Shown here one piece after another: positions 34,040-47,079 of a stretch of DNA of 64,000 nucleotides; the first letter of the stretch is position 1, and every line of letters begins with the position of its first letter. Origin of the DNA: Eucommia ulmoides (Eukaryota; Streptophyta; Magnoliopsida; Garryales; Eucommiaceae); NCBI GenBank assembly GCA_016647705.1, contig CM028330.1, forward strand, positions 50,518,897-50,582,896, written 5' to 3'. The translations under genes were made by a program, and so were the position numbers. The notes beneath the pieces are model-generated. The model was given only the letters and a program-made list of their open reading frames with translations. It was not told the origin of the DNA and ran no database searches.

Positions 34040-35141
34040 CCAGATCACAAATGATTTTTGAAAACAGTTTTTCTACCAAAGATTTTGAGAATATGTCGGC
34101 CAATTGATTATGTGTGTCAATATATTTTAGAGAAATATTGCCTTTTTGAATATGATCCCAAATAAAGTGGTGACGGATCTCAATGTGTTTAGTGCGCGAC
34201 TACTGTGTAAGATTTTTGTCAAGACAAATAACACCTATGTTGTCCCATTAAATTGGAGCTTTTTCCATGCATATGCCAAAATCATGCAATTGTTATTTAC
34301 TATAATGAACTTGTGCTCAACAGCTACCTACTGCCATGTGCTTAGTCTCAGCAGTGGATAAGGTTATTGAATTTTGTTTCTTGCTAGACCAAGAAACAAG
34401 TGCATATCCTGAGAAATGACACAACCCACTAATGCTTTTACACTCGACTCTGCAACAGAAAAGATCAATGTTGGAGTAGCTAATTAAAGAGAAATTACTC
34501 CCCCTATCCTACCATAATACTAAATTACTTGTACCTTATAAATAACGAAAAATCCTCTTGACAACTATCAAATGAGGCTCTTTAGGATAAGACTGAAATA
34601 TCGCACACTGACATACGCTAAACATAATATTTGGTCTACTAACAATAATATATAAAAGACTTCTAATCATACCTCAATAAGTTTTTCCATTTATGCTTTT
34701 ACCTTTATTGTCTTTGACAAGCTTAATTGTCGTTACTATGGGAATTTTGTATTCCTTTTCACTTATCAAGCAATATTTCTTGAGAAGTTCTTTGATGAAC
34801 TTAGCTTGGTTGATAAAGATCCCGTCTTTTGTTTGTTTGATTTGTAGTCCAAGAAATAACGCCTATTCTCTCATCATACTCATTTGAAATTCTACCTGCA
34901 TTATCTTGGCAAATCTTGGCAAGGATCTTCATTAGTATAACCAAATATGATGTCATCCACATATATTTATACTAAGAGAATGTCTGTGTCGATTTTTTAG
35001 TAAATAAGGTAATGTCACTTAAACCACGTCAAAAACATTTTTCAATTAAATATTTTCTCAATCTTTCATACAAAGCTCTAGGAGCTTGTTTAATTTCGTG
35101 AAGAGCTTTATGTTATTTGGAAACATGATCAGGTAATTTAT
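34040..35141 (-). pseudogene. Ty1/copia pol remnant: RT end and RNase H
   Basis: On the - strand the text runs from right to left. It starts with KQAPRALYERLRKYLIEK (about 35100-35045), then the RT catalytic box YVDD intact (codons 34963-34952) within YVDDIIFGYTNED. FINQAKFIKELLKKY, SRPNIMFSV and KRIFRYLKGTSN follow, and finally RNase H with HSRTKHIEIRHHFIWDHIQK and NQLADIFSKSL (about 34200-34080). This is the usual order of copia pol and resembles SIRE/Tork-type elements. Stops interrupt it. The other part of this RT lies at 46747-46975, cut away by the insertion at 35142-46741. Confidence 0.88.
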
Positions 35142-35763
35142 TGTTACACTCCACCCTGGGCCCCAAGCCCAAGGCTAGGCGTGACCTTCCTTGATGTTAC
35201 TTAACCAATAACAAATATACACCAATTGTCAATTAACATAGATTTTTTACAAAAAAATAAAATAAAATTACCCACTTAAAATTCAAGGATTATATATAAT
35301 CAGCTATTCCATAACAAAACTACAAAAAGTCCAAACCACTTGCTTCCAATAGTTGTCCTAACAACCTCAAAAGCCATAATACCATATGACTCTACCTAAT
35401 GTAAGTAGTGGACCCGTCTCTAATTGGAGTACCTGAGACAAAATATTTTATCGGTATACAATCTTCATAATATAAAAATAATTTATTGATAAAATAGATT
35501 TATCAAATACCACGTTTCAAAATATAAATATAATCGCACACTTAAGTAATATCAAATTAAATTTGAATAAACTAGTCAAATTACTTTGATATATAATAAA
35601 ATGCTACATACATACTTTTTTACTAGCCATAGGATTGTTTCACCTCACGTTCTGGAATTATAACAGTACTGTAACATATACAACTGTGCAATTTAAGGTT
35701 GTTAGTGCCAGGACCATTCAGTCACTCCAATGGTAAGAGTTAACAAGTGGTATAAACCACTAT

Positions 35764-35764
<1 letters not shown>

Positions 35765-35819
<55 letters not shown>

Positions 35820-35845
35820 AATAATAATCATTATCATCATCAAAA
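35765..35845. repeat. ATC microsatellite
   Basis: About 18 uninterrupted ATC units then imperfect ATA/ATC units. The related LTR has a shorter GAT/ATC stretch at 2125-2140, so the array expanded in this copy. Confidence 0.9.
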
Positions 35846-35928
35846 ACAAGAATAACAAGAATATATATCAATCATTTGCAAGAATTGCCCTCCTATCAAG
35901 TCACAACACAACATCCTACAAGACAAAC

Positions 35929-37593
35929 TGCAACGACCCAGTTTCCTAGGGCTGAGACTACGGTTTCTCCTATAGAGAATTTCTACCCAAAAACCAACTC
36001 CTCAACTTCCCAATCTACAATATGCGTTAAGTTTTACAACAATGCGCAATATTCTTGTTACCGATTTTACGACGGCAATTATTAAATCTAATAGTCACTA
36101 TTTAAATATCACCAAATAAAAATTTAATCATCTATTTTATATTTAACCCACTCATTTTCTATAACATGACGACCAATTTAAATAGTCTCAGGTTTATAAT
36201 TTAAATCCCAATTTCCAACATTTTTATTTACTCGGATTATCCTATCATAATTTTATTTAAACCGACTATTCAATATATTACAACAATCGCGACAATCAAG
36301 ATTATCAATTCTTCCGATTATAATGATAAATAATAATTACAATTTTTCGCAATAAATTTATCTCTTCTTTCGTTTTTTCCCAATCGACCCCGCAATCCAA
36401 ATACTGTGGGGTTGTGAGTTAACGCTCAATAGAACTCTAATCCCTCTAATACATGCATTTAATTAATATAACACATAAACCACGTAAGCATGCTTATCAC
36501 ATAAATCTAACACATAAACATCATTTTCATGCTCGTCACATAATTTTCGCATCGACCAAGTAATTTCATATAATAGCCCATGAGACCATTAAGCACAATT
36601 AAATACATATATTAGTAGAGTTCGAAATTCTACCTCTCCCATATTTTTCGATGGCCGTGAGAGTTGATTTTGGTTTTTAGTAGGGTGGTTTGTGTAGTTT
36701 CCCCTTTTTTTCCTTTTTCTTTCTTTCTTTCTTTTTCTTTCTTTTCCCGCTTATTCTTCTCTACGTCTGCTTCTGTTCAGCTCCTGACTTCATCGCTGCA
36801 GCGTCGGAGTTCACCGCTACGGCAAACGGGCTCACCCTACCATCTGTTCTGCTCCCTGAAGCTTCTTCGCCTAGGCGAAGCTAGTCACCGCCTAGGCGAA
36901 CTTGCCACCACTTGCTCCTCTGTTTTTTCCCGTTGAACCTACTGTCTCTCTCTCCCTCTCTCTCCTCCGATGATCATTCTCCACACCAACCACCAACAAA
37001 CCCACACTAAACCACCACCATCGGACCAACCGAACAACGACACAACACACACACACACACACAGCAGACACACACATACATGCACTGCTCTCTCTCTCTC
37101 TAATTTTCCGCCGGTGAACTTTGGCGACCACCACTTGTAACGACGTTATACACACAGAAAACACACACCCACAATCACGATCATCGCCACCACCATCGGA
37201 TTAACTGAACGACAGCACAACACACACACCCACTTCACCGGCGACTCCCTCTGTCTGCACACACACACGCGCGCTAAGCCATACACCCTGATCACACACA
37301 AAACACACAACCACTTGCTGAAACAGACAAAAGAGCACACACATACCCACACAAACCAACCACCGTTGGACCAAACTCACGCCACAACCACCCGCGTCGA
37401 TCACCTACTAACCACACTCATCACACACGCATACACAACCAAACAAACGGAGAAAATACACCCACACACATTCACGCAGCACATACACACAGATGAAACA
37501 CAAAAACTCATCGTCGGTGAACCATGACGAGGAACCCACGCCGACTGCCTTCTTTCTCTTCGATTTTTTGGATTTTTTTTTCTTGCGTGTGTA

Positions 37594-37676
<83 letters not shown>

Positions 37677-37977
37677 TAAATGGCCAAGCCCCATACCGAC
37701 CTTACCCCATTTCCTTTGATCTTATCTCATCTCGCTCTTTCTATATAAATATATATGTATATATTATATTATTATTTTTGTTTTAATTACACAAATCTCT
37801 CCCTAAATTATCTTAAGTCTTTATTTAAACCCAAATAAAAAATAAATGTTTTGAAAATTGCAAATTGACCCCAAAGATTTTTAAATCAAATAATTAATAG
37901 CGCTATTCACCCCGTTATTTTTAAATGTGCTCCAATGTGACTTAATTTGTACGTATAAGAAAAATCAGGGTCTTACA
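35929..37977 (-). repeat. 3' LTR of the LARD-like element
   Basis: TGCAACGACCC...GGGTCTTACA on the + strand; nearly parallel to 43412-45394 over its whole length, with scattered changes and microsatellite differences. Contains pyrimidine runs, CGCCTAGGCG palindromes (36868-36898), a long CA/AC-rich stretch (37040-37500) and a TA then GT microsatellite (37598-37674). The ORFs of 64-97 codons in it are low-complexity. Confidence 0.92.
37598..37674. repeat. TA then GT microsatellite
   Basis: About 16 TA units followed by about 22 GT units. The other LTR has a much shorter version (45050-45075), so the array length changed after insertion. Long GT runs can adopt Z-DNA. Confidence 0.92.
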
Positions 37978-39054
37978 ACTCTTCCCCCTTAAAAGAAATT
38001 TCGTCCCAAAATTTTTGTTCAAAGCAATAGGAATTAAAATTTCAGTCAAACCAATAATATTTCAGATTCGCACCACATGGTCATGTTAGTCATACTTGAT
38101 TTTAGAACAATTATTTTCTATGTAGGGTCCCATAACCGAAAGTCACTCTTAATTCGTAACCGTCAATATCCGTTCTAACATCGCAACATTTTCATTCGCA
38201 GTGGACAACATTATATCCAACAACCAACAACCAGGGTGCACTTTGGTCAGTAATACCTAACACAGACAACCAACTATAAAAAAATCTTATGTTTCTAACT
38301 ACTTTTGTTGCGCTACTCTGATAAAAATAACAATCAATAATAATATAAATACAATATATCCTTAAAATATCATGGTAGTCTCAATGGATTGGGTCTACCT
38401 CATTCCAACAACAAGTTTTTCATAACCAACATTTATCCATTACATCTGACATTTCCAGTCAACCAATTCGCAACAATATTTCCATCCAACATTTAAACCA
38501 ACAATCCTCGCAACCAACATCATAACAACAGATAGCCCAACTCCACGTGAACTGGCCCGTGAGACCAAAAATCATCAATCTTAATACTCACATCAAAATT
38601 TTCAACAATCTTGTAAACGTTTTATAAAAATTACCACAATCCAACCTCAACTAATAAATGTTTCGTAATACATCAAAATCACATAAATTTGTCTCAAATC
38701 ACGTCAGAATCATATAATTACCCCTCACAACACATAAACATCACCAAACCACATCAATACGTATCAAAATACGTCAAACGGGTCATCTATAAGAATTCCC
38801 TTCATGCCTCCACATTTAATTAAGTCCCTGATAAGGCCAAGTGCCTCAAATACGTCTCAATCCCCATAAAAATGCCTCAAACATATAATCACATATAAAT
38901 ATGTATCAAAATACATACGTCCCAACTACGAAAATCCGATACGTCATAAAAATCAATAGTCTCTATATACAAAAATATTATATCAATAAATTTTCTAAAA
39001 TACTCATCAACTCAAGGATAATTCAGATTATTTTTTCCCCATGAAATCCCAATG

Positions 39055-40114
39055 ACCTTACATTCTGACTCCGCCTAATGTTAGTAGTGGATCAATACAT
39101 ACAACTGAGTTATTTTTATCGGTGTACTGTCTTCGTAGTATACGAACATTTTATAGATCAAGTTTTTATCAAAATCCACTTCTCAAATATTTTCATCCAA
39201 ATCCACTTTCCAATATAAAATGTAGCCATACCTGATTATATCCAACTCTTAACAAAATGTCACCACCTCATTGTCAACATCAAAATCTCGACCAAATATT
39301 TTCAACACAGAATCTCAATATAGATCTCAACAAAATATAACCACCTTACTGTCAATATCAACAATCACTGTATATATATATAATAAAATAACATACTTCT
39401 ATGCTAGTCGTAGGATCGTTTACCTCACGATCGAGAGTTACGATGGTACTACAACCTGTACAATTGCACTAACTACAGAGACTAGCAGTTGTAACTCGTA
39501 CGACTGGTGCCAACTATAGCGACTGCCAGTGCTATGGCCCTTATATATCCCCAAGGGTAGGGGCAGCCACCCATAAGATTTGTACTCTTGATGGGTCCAC
39601 ACTCTACCAGACTTTACCTAGCAGATAATCACCACTCTGCAGGACTATGCCTAGCAGATAATCATCACTCTGCAGGACCAAGCCTAGCAGATAATCACCA
39701 CTCTGCAGAACCACGCCTAGCAGATAATCCACATCTAGCAGGTCATATCGGCTTAACGAGAGGAAAACTATGGCATAATATAAAATCATTTTCCATATTT
39801 AAAATTCACTTGATCCACATAAGTCATAACATCGGGTTTTTTTTTTTTTTTTTTTTTATTTTATTTTTAAAAAACATCATTTTGTATACTTATATAGAAG
39901 TCCGTCTTCATAATATGAAAGAATTTATGGATCAAGTGTATATATATATTTTTTCCAAACACCACGTTTCAAAAGATACTATCATATATATCACATTCCA
40001 GGTTGGAAACCAATTTTCTCGCTGCCACCAATGTAATAAATAATATATTTAAAACACTAAATTCAAATAATTTAAGTCAACCCATTCTAAATATTTTAAA
40101 TCCACCAATCTAAA
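39055..40114 (-). repeat. Internal module, copy 1, with 33-bp minisatellite
   Basis: Contains, in + strand order, GTCTTCGTAGTATACG, CTAGTCGTAGGATCGTTT.CCTCACGATC, a minisatellite at about 39603-39735 (four units of about 33 bases around CTAGCAGATAATCACCACTC), and a tail with CACTTGATCCA. The same order is found in the second module and in the solo LTR at 35142-46741. The rest of the interior from 37991 to 39054 is A/C-rich and shows no feature. Confidence 0.7.
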
Positions 40115-42242
40115 TGTTGATCTCAAGATTTTGATGAATAATTAAGTATTGATGTTTTGGTGGAACTAATATTTGATCAAGTGTTTCAGTGATTTAAAGT
40201 TCCGATAATGAAGATGTCAAAGTGAATGGATGTTAAATGAAGATATCAAGATGATGAAGATGTATTAAGAGTTTGAAGACATTAGGAAAAATAACTAAGG
40301 TAAATATAAACTCTTAATATCCCATTTAGGAACACACACACGACACAAAATGATTTTTTTTTTTTTTTTGTGTTTTGGTTGAGTATATTTATTTGCTCCT
40401 ATGTGAATTAAAAAGAAATATTTTTAAATGACTAAAATAGAATATAAGAGTATTAGTGAAGTTCATTTGATTATAAATATGGATAAAGGGGCAAAATTGT
40501 AAAAGAAAGTAAGTTAAAAACGAGATCAGATAAGAGATTCAAGAGAGGGCAGTCAACTGAGGAGTCGACCAGAGAAAGAAGATGAACTCTCTGAATCTGC
40601 AAGTTGAGAGAGAGGTCAACCGATAGAAGCTTGACAAACTCTCTGAATCTGCGAGTCAATAGAGCGGTCGACCGGTGGAAGCTTGGCAAACTCTCTAAAT
40701 CTGCGAGTCGACTAAGGAGTCGACCAATCAAGTGCATGGGCTACTTCCAGTATCCTTTAGTCGACTGGGCAGTCGACTAAATATGCAGTTTCAGGATATT
40801 CGTTGATCTGATTTTAAATCCAAAAGTAGCCGTTTTTAGTTAAGATTTGAGAGAGATTTCGGGGATATTCTTAACATTTGGGATATGGTTCATATACTAA
40901 TTAAATCCTTTCAATATGGTTAATTAATTATTAAAGTTTCTCAATTTGGTACTTAAAATGAATTTTATACTTATTTGTTTTAATTGAGAAATACTTTGGG
41001 GAATTAATTGAGAGTTTTAAAAGTTGTTATTAAGTGAAATTGAACCTAAATGAAGTCCTCATGTTATGAAGGGTCTTTAAGAGTATTTTATTATCATGAC
41101 ACTTGTAAACTAGCCGTTAGTAGGCTGATTACATGTGCCCTTATATAGACCTGCGAATTTTCTAAGAGAATTATTCATTATAATCATTATAAGAGATAAA
41201 ATCAGTCTATATCTTTTTGAGAGAGCGTTTATAAGAGTTATCATTCTACGATACTGTGAGCTGTTCTAAGAGAGTAATTCTGATAATCAACTGTGATCAA
41301 TTTGTGCTGATACCAGAATTGAAGCTACATTGTTTTCATAATTAATTCTGTAGATTCCCGGTAAGATATTTCTATATTGATTATTACTTGTTTATTATTG
41401 TATTTTAGAAATTGATCTTAGAAATTGTTTTTGATTTTTTAAAGAAAATATTCTTTCAAACAATTTCTTGAATCTAATTACGTGCTCCAATTTGCTACCC
41501 ATATTTTGTTAAAATCAGATTTTTGCATCTCACATTATTCTATTACTAGTTGGGATATTAATTGAGTTTATATATATCTGGGGTGGTAGAAACTCCGAGT
41601 GAGATTTACATATCAATTTTTGTATTGGTGAATTGTGACGGGTTAAATATCATTGGGGATATTTAATCAATGGTAACTGGGTTTTAGTCTCTTCCTGTAA
41701 AGAGATTGAGGTAGTGATTCTTCCTGAATAAGAATTGCGAGTTTGTGAGTGATTTTATAATGGTTCAATTTTTACCAGGTAAAAGGATATTTGGAGTGTT
41801 TTGGTGAGGTTTTGATTCTTAAGCCTAAGTGTTGAAAATAATTATGTTATTCTTTAGCCTGTAAAAAGTAGAGGTTATTCCTTAACATTTGAAAAGAAAA
41901 TTGTAAAGGTTGATTCTGAGCCTGTAAAAGAATCAGTGTGCGGGTTTGGTTCCTACCTTTAAAGGAATCTTGGTTTTAGTGGGTGCGACCTCCGTGGAGC
42001 TCGGGGAACTGGATTAGCCAACAGTAGTTTGGTGAACCAGTATAAATCTCTAGTATGCTGCTTTCTTAATTTGTCTATTTTTGCTGTTTGTGTGTGCACC
42101 TAATTGATTGATTAATTCCGCTCTGTTATAAAGATAATAATTAATTTAGACTTAAAATTAATTATTTAATTTATTAATTTTTACTCTGATTATTTTTAAT
42201 TACCCAATTCACCCCCCTCTTAGGTATTCTACTGGGCCAACA
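40115..42242 (+). mobile_element. Ty1/copia solo LTR
   Basis: Starts TGTTGATCTCAAG and ends ACTGGGCCAACA-like (ACTGGGCCAA then CA at 42241-42242). Flanks are CTAAA (40110-40114) and CCAAA (42243-42247), a 5-bp duplication with one change. The end with CACCCCCCTCTTAGG is typical of the LTR part before the primer site in many copia elements. Positions 40540-40785 repeat GTCGAC in several contexts. 2128 bases, non-coding. Confidence 0.85.
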
Positions 42243-43390
42243 CCAAACATTTTCGTCATATAATAAAATACCGCACACCATTTTCTACTAGCCATAGGAT
42301 CATTTAACCTCATGATCAGAGTTTGCGACAGTACCGTGACCTGCACAACTGTGTCATCTAATGTGATCAACTGTGTCAAGGCCATTTATTTTTCCCAATG
42401 GTAAGGGTACACTTGTGGGATTTGCAGTCCAGACGGGCCACCACTCTACCGAAGCAGATAATCGCCACTCTGCCGAAGTAGATAATCGCCACTCTGTCAA
42501 ACCAGATAATCGCCACTCTGCCGAAGCAGATAATCATCACTCTGTCGAAGCAGATAATCGCCACTCTGTACAGATAATACTACGGCATCGCAGGATAATA
42601 AAAATTATTTTTTTTTCACCTTTAAAATTCTACTTGATCCATGACTCATCGTAAAATCATGCGTCTTATCAACCTCTTCTTTTTCATAATTTAATACGAA
42701 AATATCGTTTCATGATTTATATAGAAGACAATATACACCTTTAAATTAATAACTCCCATTTAGTGACAATCTCCAATGGTTCACGACTAACGCGACACTC
42801 ACCCAGACTTATTTAACTCATTATAGATAATTTACTTTCATCAGCCATCTCAAATGTTAATATATTCAACTCATTAACCCACCGTCACCTCAAATGTTAA
42901 TATGTTCAAATTATTAATCCACCGTCATCTAAGATGTTAATATGTTTAAATTTAAAATGATAGGGACCAAAGTGAAATAATAGTAATAACACATTGGTGC
43001 AAAGTGTCCAACCTCCCAAAAACATAACAGAAACGTTAATGCCTATATATGTACTATTTATCCCATAATATTATTCACCTTTAGTTCTACATATATATGT
43101 GTGAACAATTGGTGTACATATGAAAATATTGATGAACATACATCGCCACTTGATAATATCACGTAATTCCATATGGAAACAAATACGACACATAGATCAC
43201 ATATCAAGAATCCATGAAGAACATATAAGTCACGTATTATATTTACTTCGTACGTACATACACACATAAAACACATTCCACTTTTATTTCGCAATTCCAC
43301 TAACATTAATAGTTTATTATGATTGATGGGTGTCTTAACCCCGGTTTAAAGTGCTCGCCAATCTAAACTCTGGGTCTGTAGAATCTATAA
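42243..43390 (-). repeat. Internal module, copy 2, with 24-bp minisatellite
   Basis: Continues the second module: CTAGCCATAGGATCATTTAACCTC, then five units of about 24 bases (about 42440-42572, core GCAGATAATCGCCACTCTG), then the tail with CTACTTGATCCATG. From about 42760 to 43390 lies leader-like AT-rich DNA before the primer site. No coding sense; the 93-codon ORF at 42373-42654 reads the minisatellite. Confidence 0.75.
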
Positions 43391-43411
43391 TCTAAACTCT
43401 GATACCAAACT

Positions 43412-45128
43412 TGTAACGATCCGATTTTCCAGGGTCGAGACTACGATTTCTCCTATAGAGAAATTCTACCCAAAAATCAACTTGTCAACTTCCCAATCTA
43501 TAATATGCGTTAAGTTTTACAACAATGCGCAATATTCTTGTTACCGATTTAACGACGGCAATTATTAAATCTAATAGTCACTATTTAAATATCACCAAAT
43601 AAAAATTTAATCATCTATTTTATATTTAATCCACTCATTTTCTACAACACGGTGACCAATTTAAATAATCTCAGGTTTATAATTTAAATCCCAATTTCCA
43701 ACATTTTTATTAACTAGGATTATCCTATCATAATTTTATTTAAATCGACTATTCAATATATTACAACAATTGTGACAATCAAGATTATCAATTCTTCCGA
43801 TTATAACAATAAATAATGATTACAATTTTTTGCAATAAATTTATCTCTTCTCTTGTTTTCTCCCAACCGACCCTGCAATCCAAACACTGTGGGGTTGTGA
43901 GCTAACACTCAATAAAACTCCAACCCCTCTAATACATGCATTTAATTAATATAACACATAAACCACGTAAGCATGCTTGTCACATAAATCTAACACATAA
44001 ACATCATTTCGCATGCTCGTCACATAATTTCCGCATCGACCAAGTAATTTCATATTATCGCCCATGAGACCATTAAGCACAATTAAATACATATATTAGT
44101 AGAGTTCGGAATTCTACCTCTCCCGAATTTTTCAATGGCCGCGAGATTTGATTTTGGTTTTTAGTAGGGTGGTTTGTGTAGTTTCCCTTTTATTCTTTTT
44201 TTCTTTCTTTTTTCTTTTTCTTTCTTTTCCCGCTTCTTTTTCTCTGCGTCTACTTCTGTTCAGCTCTTGACTTCACCGCTGCGGCGAACGGGCTCACCCC
44301 ACCATCTGTTCTGCTCCCTAAAGCTTCTTCACCTAGGCGAAGCTAGTCACCGCCTAGGCGAACTCGCCACCACCTGCTCCTCTATTTTTTCCCGTTGAAC
44401 CTGCCGTCTCTCTCTCCCTCTCTCTCCTCCGACGATCATTCTCCACACCAACCACCAACAAACCCACACTAAACTACCACCGTCGGACCAACCGAACGAC
44501 GATACAACACACACACAACAGATATACACACACATGCACTACTCTCTCTCTCTAATTTTTCGCCGGAGAACTTCGGCGACCACCACCTGTAACGACTATA
44601 TACACACAGAAAACACACACCCACAATCACAATCATCGCCACCACCGTCGGACCAACTGAACGACGGTACAACACACACACCCACTACACCGCCGACTCC
44701 CTCTGTCTGCACACACACACACACGCCAAGCCACACACCCTGATCACACACAAAACACATAAACACTTGCCAAAACAGACAAAAGAACATACACATACCC
44801 ACACAAACCAACCACCATTAGACCAAACTCACGCTGCGACCACTTATTAACCACACTCATCACACACGCATACATAGCCAAACAAATGGAGAAAATACAC
44901 CCCCACACATACATGAAGCACACACACACAGACAAAACACACAAACTTACTATCGGGAAACTATGATGAGGAACCCACGCCGACTGCCTTCTCTCTCTCT
45001 TCGATTTTCTGGATTCTTTTTTTTTTTTTTTTTTTTCTTGCGTGTGTATGAATATATATGTGTGTGTGTGTGTGACAAATGGTCAAGCCCTATACCGACC
45101 TTACCCCCTTTCCTTTGATCTTATCTCA

Positions 45129-45177
<49 letters not shown>

Positions 45178-45394
45178 ATATTATATTATTATTTTTGTTT
45201 TAATTACACAAATCTCTCCCTAAATTATCTTAAGTCTTTATTTAAACCCAAATAAAAAATAAATGTTTTGAAAATTGCAAATTAACCCCAAAGATTTTTA
45301 AATCAAATAATTAATAGCACTATCCACCCCGTTATTTTCAAATGTGCTCCAATGCGACTCAATTTGTTTGTATAAGAAAAATCATAGTCTTACA
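43412..45394 (-). repeat. 5' LTR of the LARD-like element
   Basis: TGTAACGATCC...AGTCTTACA on the + strand; partner of 35929-37977. The primer site lies eight bases to its left on the + strand, which fixes the element orientation as -. It has CGCCTAGGCG palindromes (44336-44362) at the same place. Confidence 0.92.
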
Positions 45395-46042
45395 CAAACC
45401 CTCCCGTTAGGACCAACAACATCCTGCAGGACATGCTCTCCTATTAGGATCACACTATGGCATTGTAGTATAATTATAAAAACTATTTTCCACATTTAAC
45501 ATTTTACTTGATCCATCTAACGTTATAAAATAATCTATTTTAATAAATCTTTTATTTTCATAATTTAGTACGAAAATATAATTTGACAATTTACATAGAA
45601 GACAGTACACTCATGTCAAAAATTGGGTTGCTATTACGCTACCGTCGTAATACTGACATAGTCGGCGTCGCACGAGAACCTAACAGCAATAGGGCTTAAA
45701 CTAAGAATTCAACTAAATAATTCTAATATGATATGAAATACGTGACACTAAAATACAATTTTTTTCATTCCCAAATTTTCTTAATTATACTAAATTTATT
45801 AAACGTCTCATTTATTAAGTCAATATTAACTGCACAAAATATTATAACAACAATTACAAAGTTTTCTAATTAATAATTTAATCTTACAGAAAAATATTTA
45901 TCAACTGTTAATAATATTTATTAGTCAATGAAATACTAAAAATTACCATTTTAATAAAATTTAGAATTTCTACAATAAATTAAAATTTTCACCATTTAAA
46001 TATTTTTATTTAAAATTATAAACCTAATATATATCTATTACC

Positions 46043-46076
<34 letters not shown>

Positions 46077-46423
46077 ATATTTTACCATATATTTATATAC
46101 ACATACATACACCTACACTAATTGCATAAAAAAAAAATGAAAGTTAAAAGATAATAAAAGTTACATGTGGGACTTAGGAGTGTGTAGAGAGAGTAATTAA
46201 TGATAGAGAAAAAGAGTAATTAGGGTAAATAAAAAAAATAAGTGAGAAAAAACAGATACCATATACATAGAGAGAGAGAGAGAGGCGGTGATCATAAAAT
46301 TTCATTTTCATTTAATTTTTTTTTTTGATATAGTTACACGTGTGCATGCCTTGCATATGTATAACTTGATGTGTTGTCCTCTTTTTGAAGAAGACGACAC
46401 ATTTGAAATTTAAACACGCGTGT

Positions 46424-46459
<36 letters not shown>

Positions 46460-46746
46460 TTACACTAACTACCCCTTCGAAATAGAAAAAAAAAATCATT
46501 AATTATACCTTAAAATTATTAAAAACTATATTTTTAAATAATATAATAATTCCAAAACTTTTAAAAGTCAAAATTAAATTAACATATAAATCCCAAAAAG
46601 TTCTTATAACCAAATTTTTAAATACCATAACAACCCCTAAAAGTTTTAAAGTAAAATTTAAATGACACAATGAACTCCATTATTTTGTAATTGTTCTAAA
46701 ATGCAATTAAAATTATGCACAATAAAATATTTGGTCTTACATTTAT

Positions 46747-46976
46747 CATTTTCAAAACCAGGTGGTTGTTTAACATAAATTTCTTTAGCAATAAAACTGT
46801 TAAAAAATGCACTTTAACATCCATTTGAAATAATTTAAATTGACGTGAAGATGCAAATACTAATAACGTTCTAATTACTTTTAATCTAGCAATAAGTGCA
46901 TAAGTTTCCTCATAATCCATACTTTCTTTGTGATTATAATCTTGTGCTACTAATCTTGTCTTATTTCTAATTACCT
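46747..46976 (-). pseudogene. Ty1/copia RT remnant, upstream part
   Basis: On the - strand the frame reads NKTRLVAQDYNHKESMDYEETYA, then ARLKVIRTLLVFAS, KLFQMDVKVHFL and KEIYVKQPPGFEND, the standard start of copia RT. It breaks off at the target duplication TTTAT and continues at 35136 leftward. Upstream the copia sequence fades near 46976, where a 25-base stretch (46943-46967) is repeated at 46998-47022. Confidence 0.88.
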
Positions 46977-47079
46977 ATGTCATTTAGAAGCTTATTTGTA
47001 CCTTATGCTATTAATCTTGTCTTATCTTTCTTTTTCGTGTTTTATTTTTGTCTTTCCCATTCATCTTTCCTTCTCCTTC

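Larger units (their letters stand above)
35929..45394 (-). mobile_element. Large non-coding LTR retrotransposon (LARD-like)
   Basis: Two LTRs of about 2 kb (35929-37977 and 43412-45394) enclose 5.4 kb, and the whole is flanked by CAAAC on both sides (35924-35928 and 45395-45399). On the - strand the element begins at 45394. The primer site TGGTATCAGAG, complementary to initiator tRNA-Met, lies at about 43394-43404. A polypurine tract AAGGGGGAAGAG (37979-37990, read on the - strand) abuts the 3' LTR. No gag or pol motif is seen inside, so it needed proteins from another element. The interior holds two copies of a module with minisatellites and a copia solo LTR (40115-42242). Confidence 0.92.
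35142..46741 (-). mobile_element. Solo LTR of the TGTAAG...TTACA family, split by a nested element
   Basis: Left end TGTTACACTCC, right end GGTCTTACA, flanked by TTTAT on both sides (35137-35141 and 46742-46746). Without the nested element at 35929-45394 it is about 2.1 kb. It resembles 1-2830 in opposite orientation. It cuts the copia RT exactly between two neighbouring conserved stretches. Microsatellites: ATC at 35765-35820, TG at 46048-46077, CA at 46429-46453. The 73-90-codon ORFs in it are chance. Confidence 0.9.

Noticed and set aside
36664..37786. Several ORFs rich in C, V, F or H/T
   Set aside because: They read CA/GT and pyrimidine repeats in an LTR; equivalents in the other LTR differ.
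42440..42572. CRISPR-like direct repeats
   Set aside because: Head-to-tail 24-base units without spacers inside a plant retroelement: a minisatellite.
43394..43411. Possible tRNA fragment
   Set aside because: The TGGTATCAGAG sequence (- strand) is a retroelement primer site beside an LTR; no cloverleaf is present.
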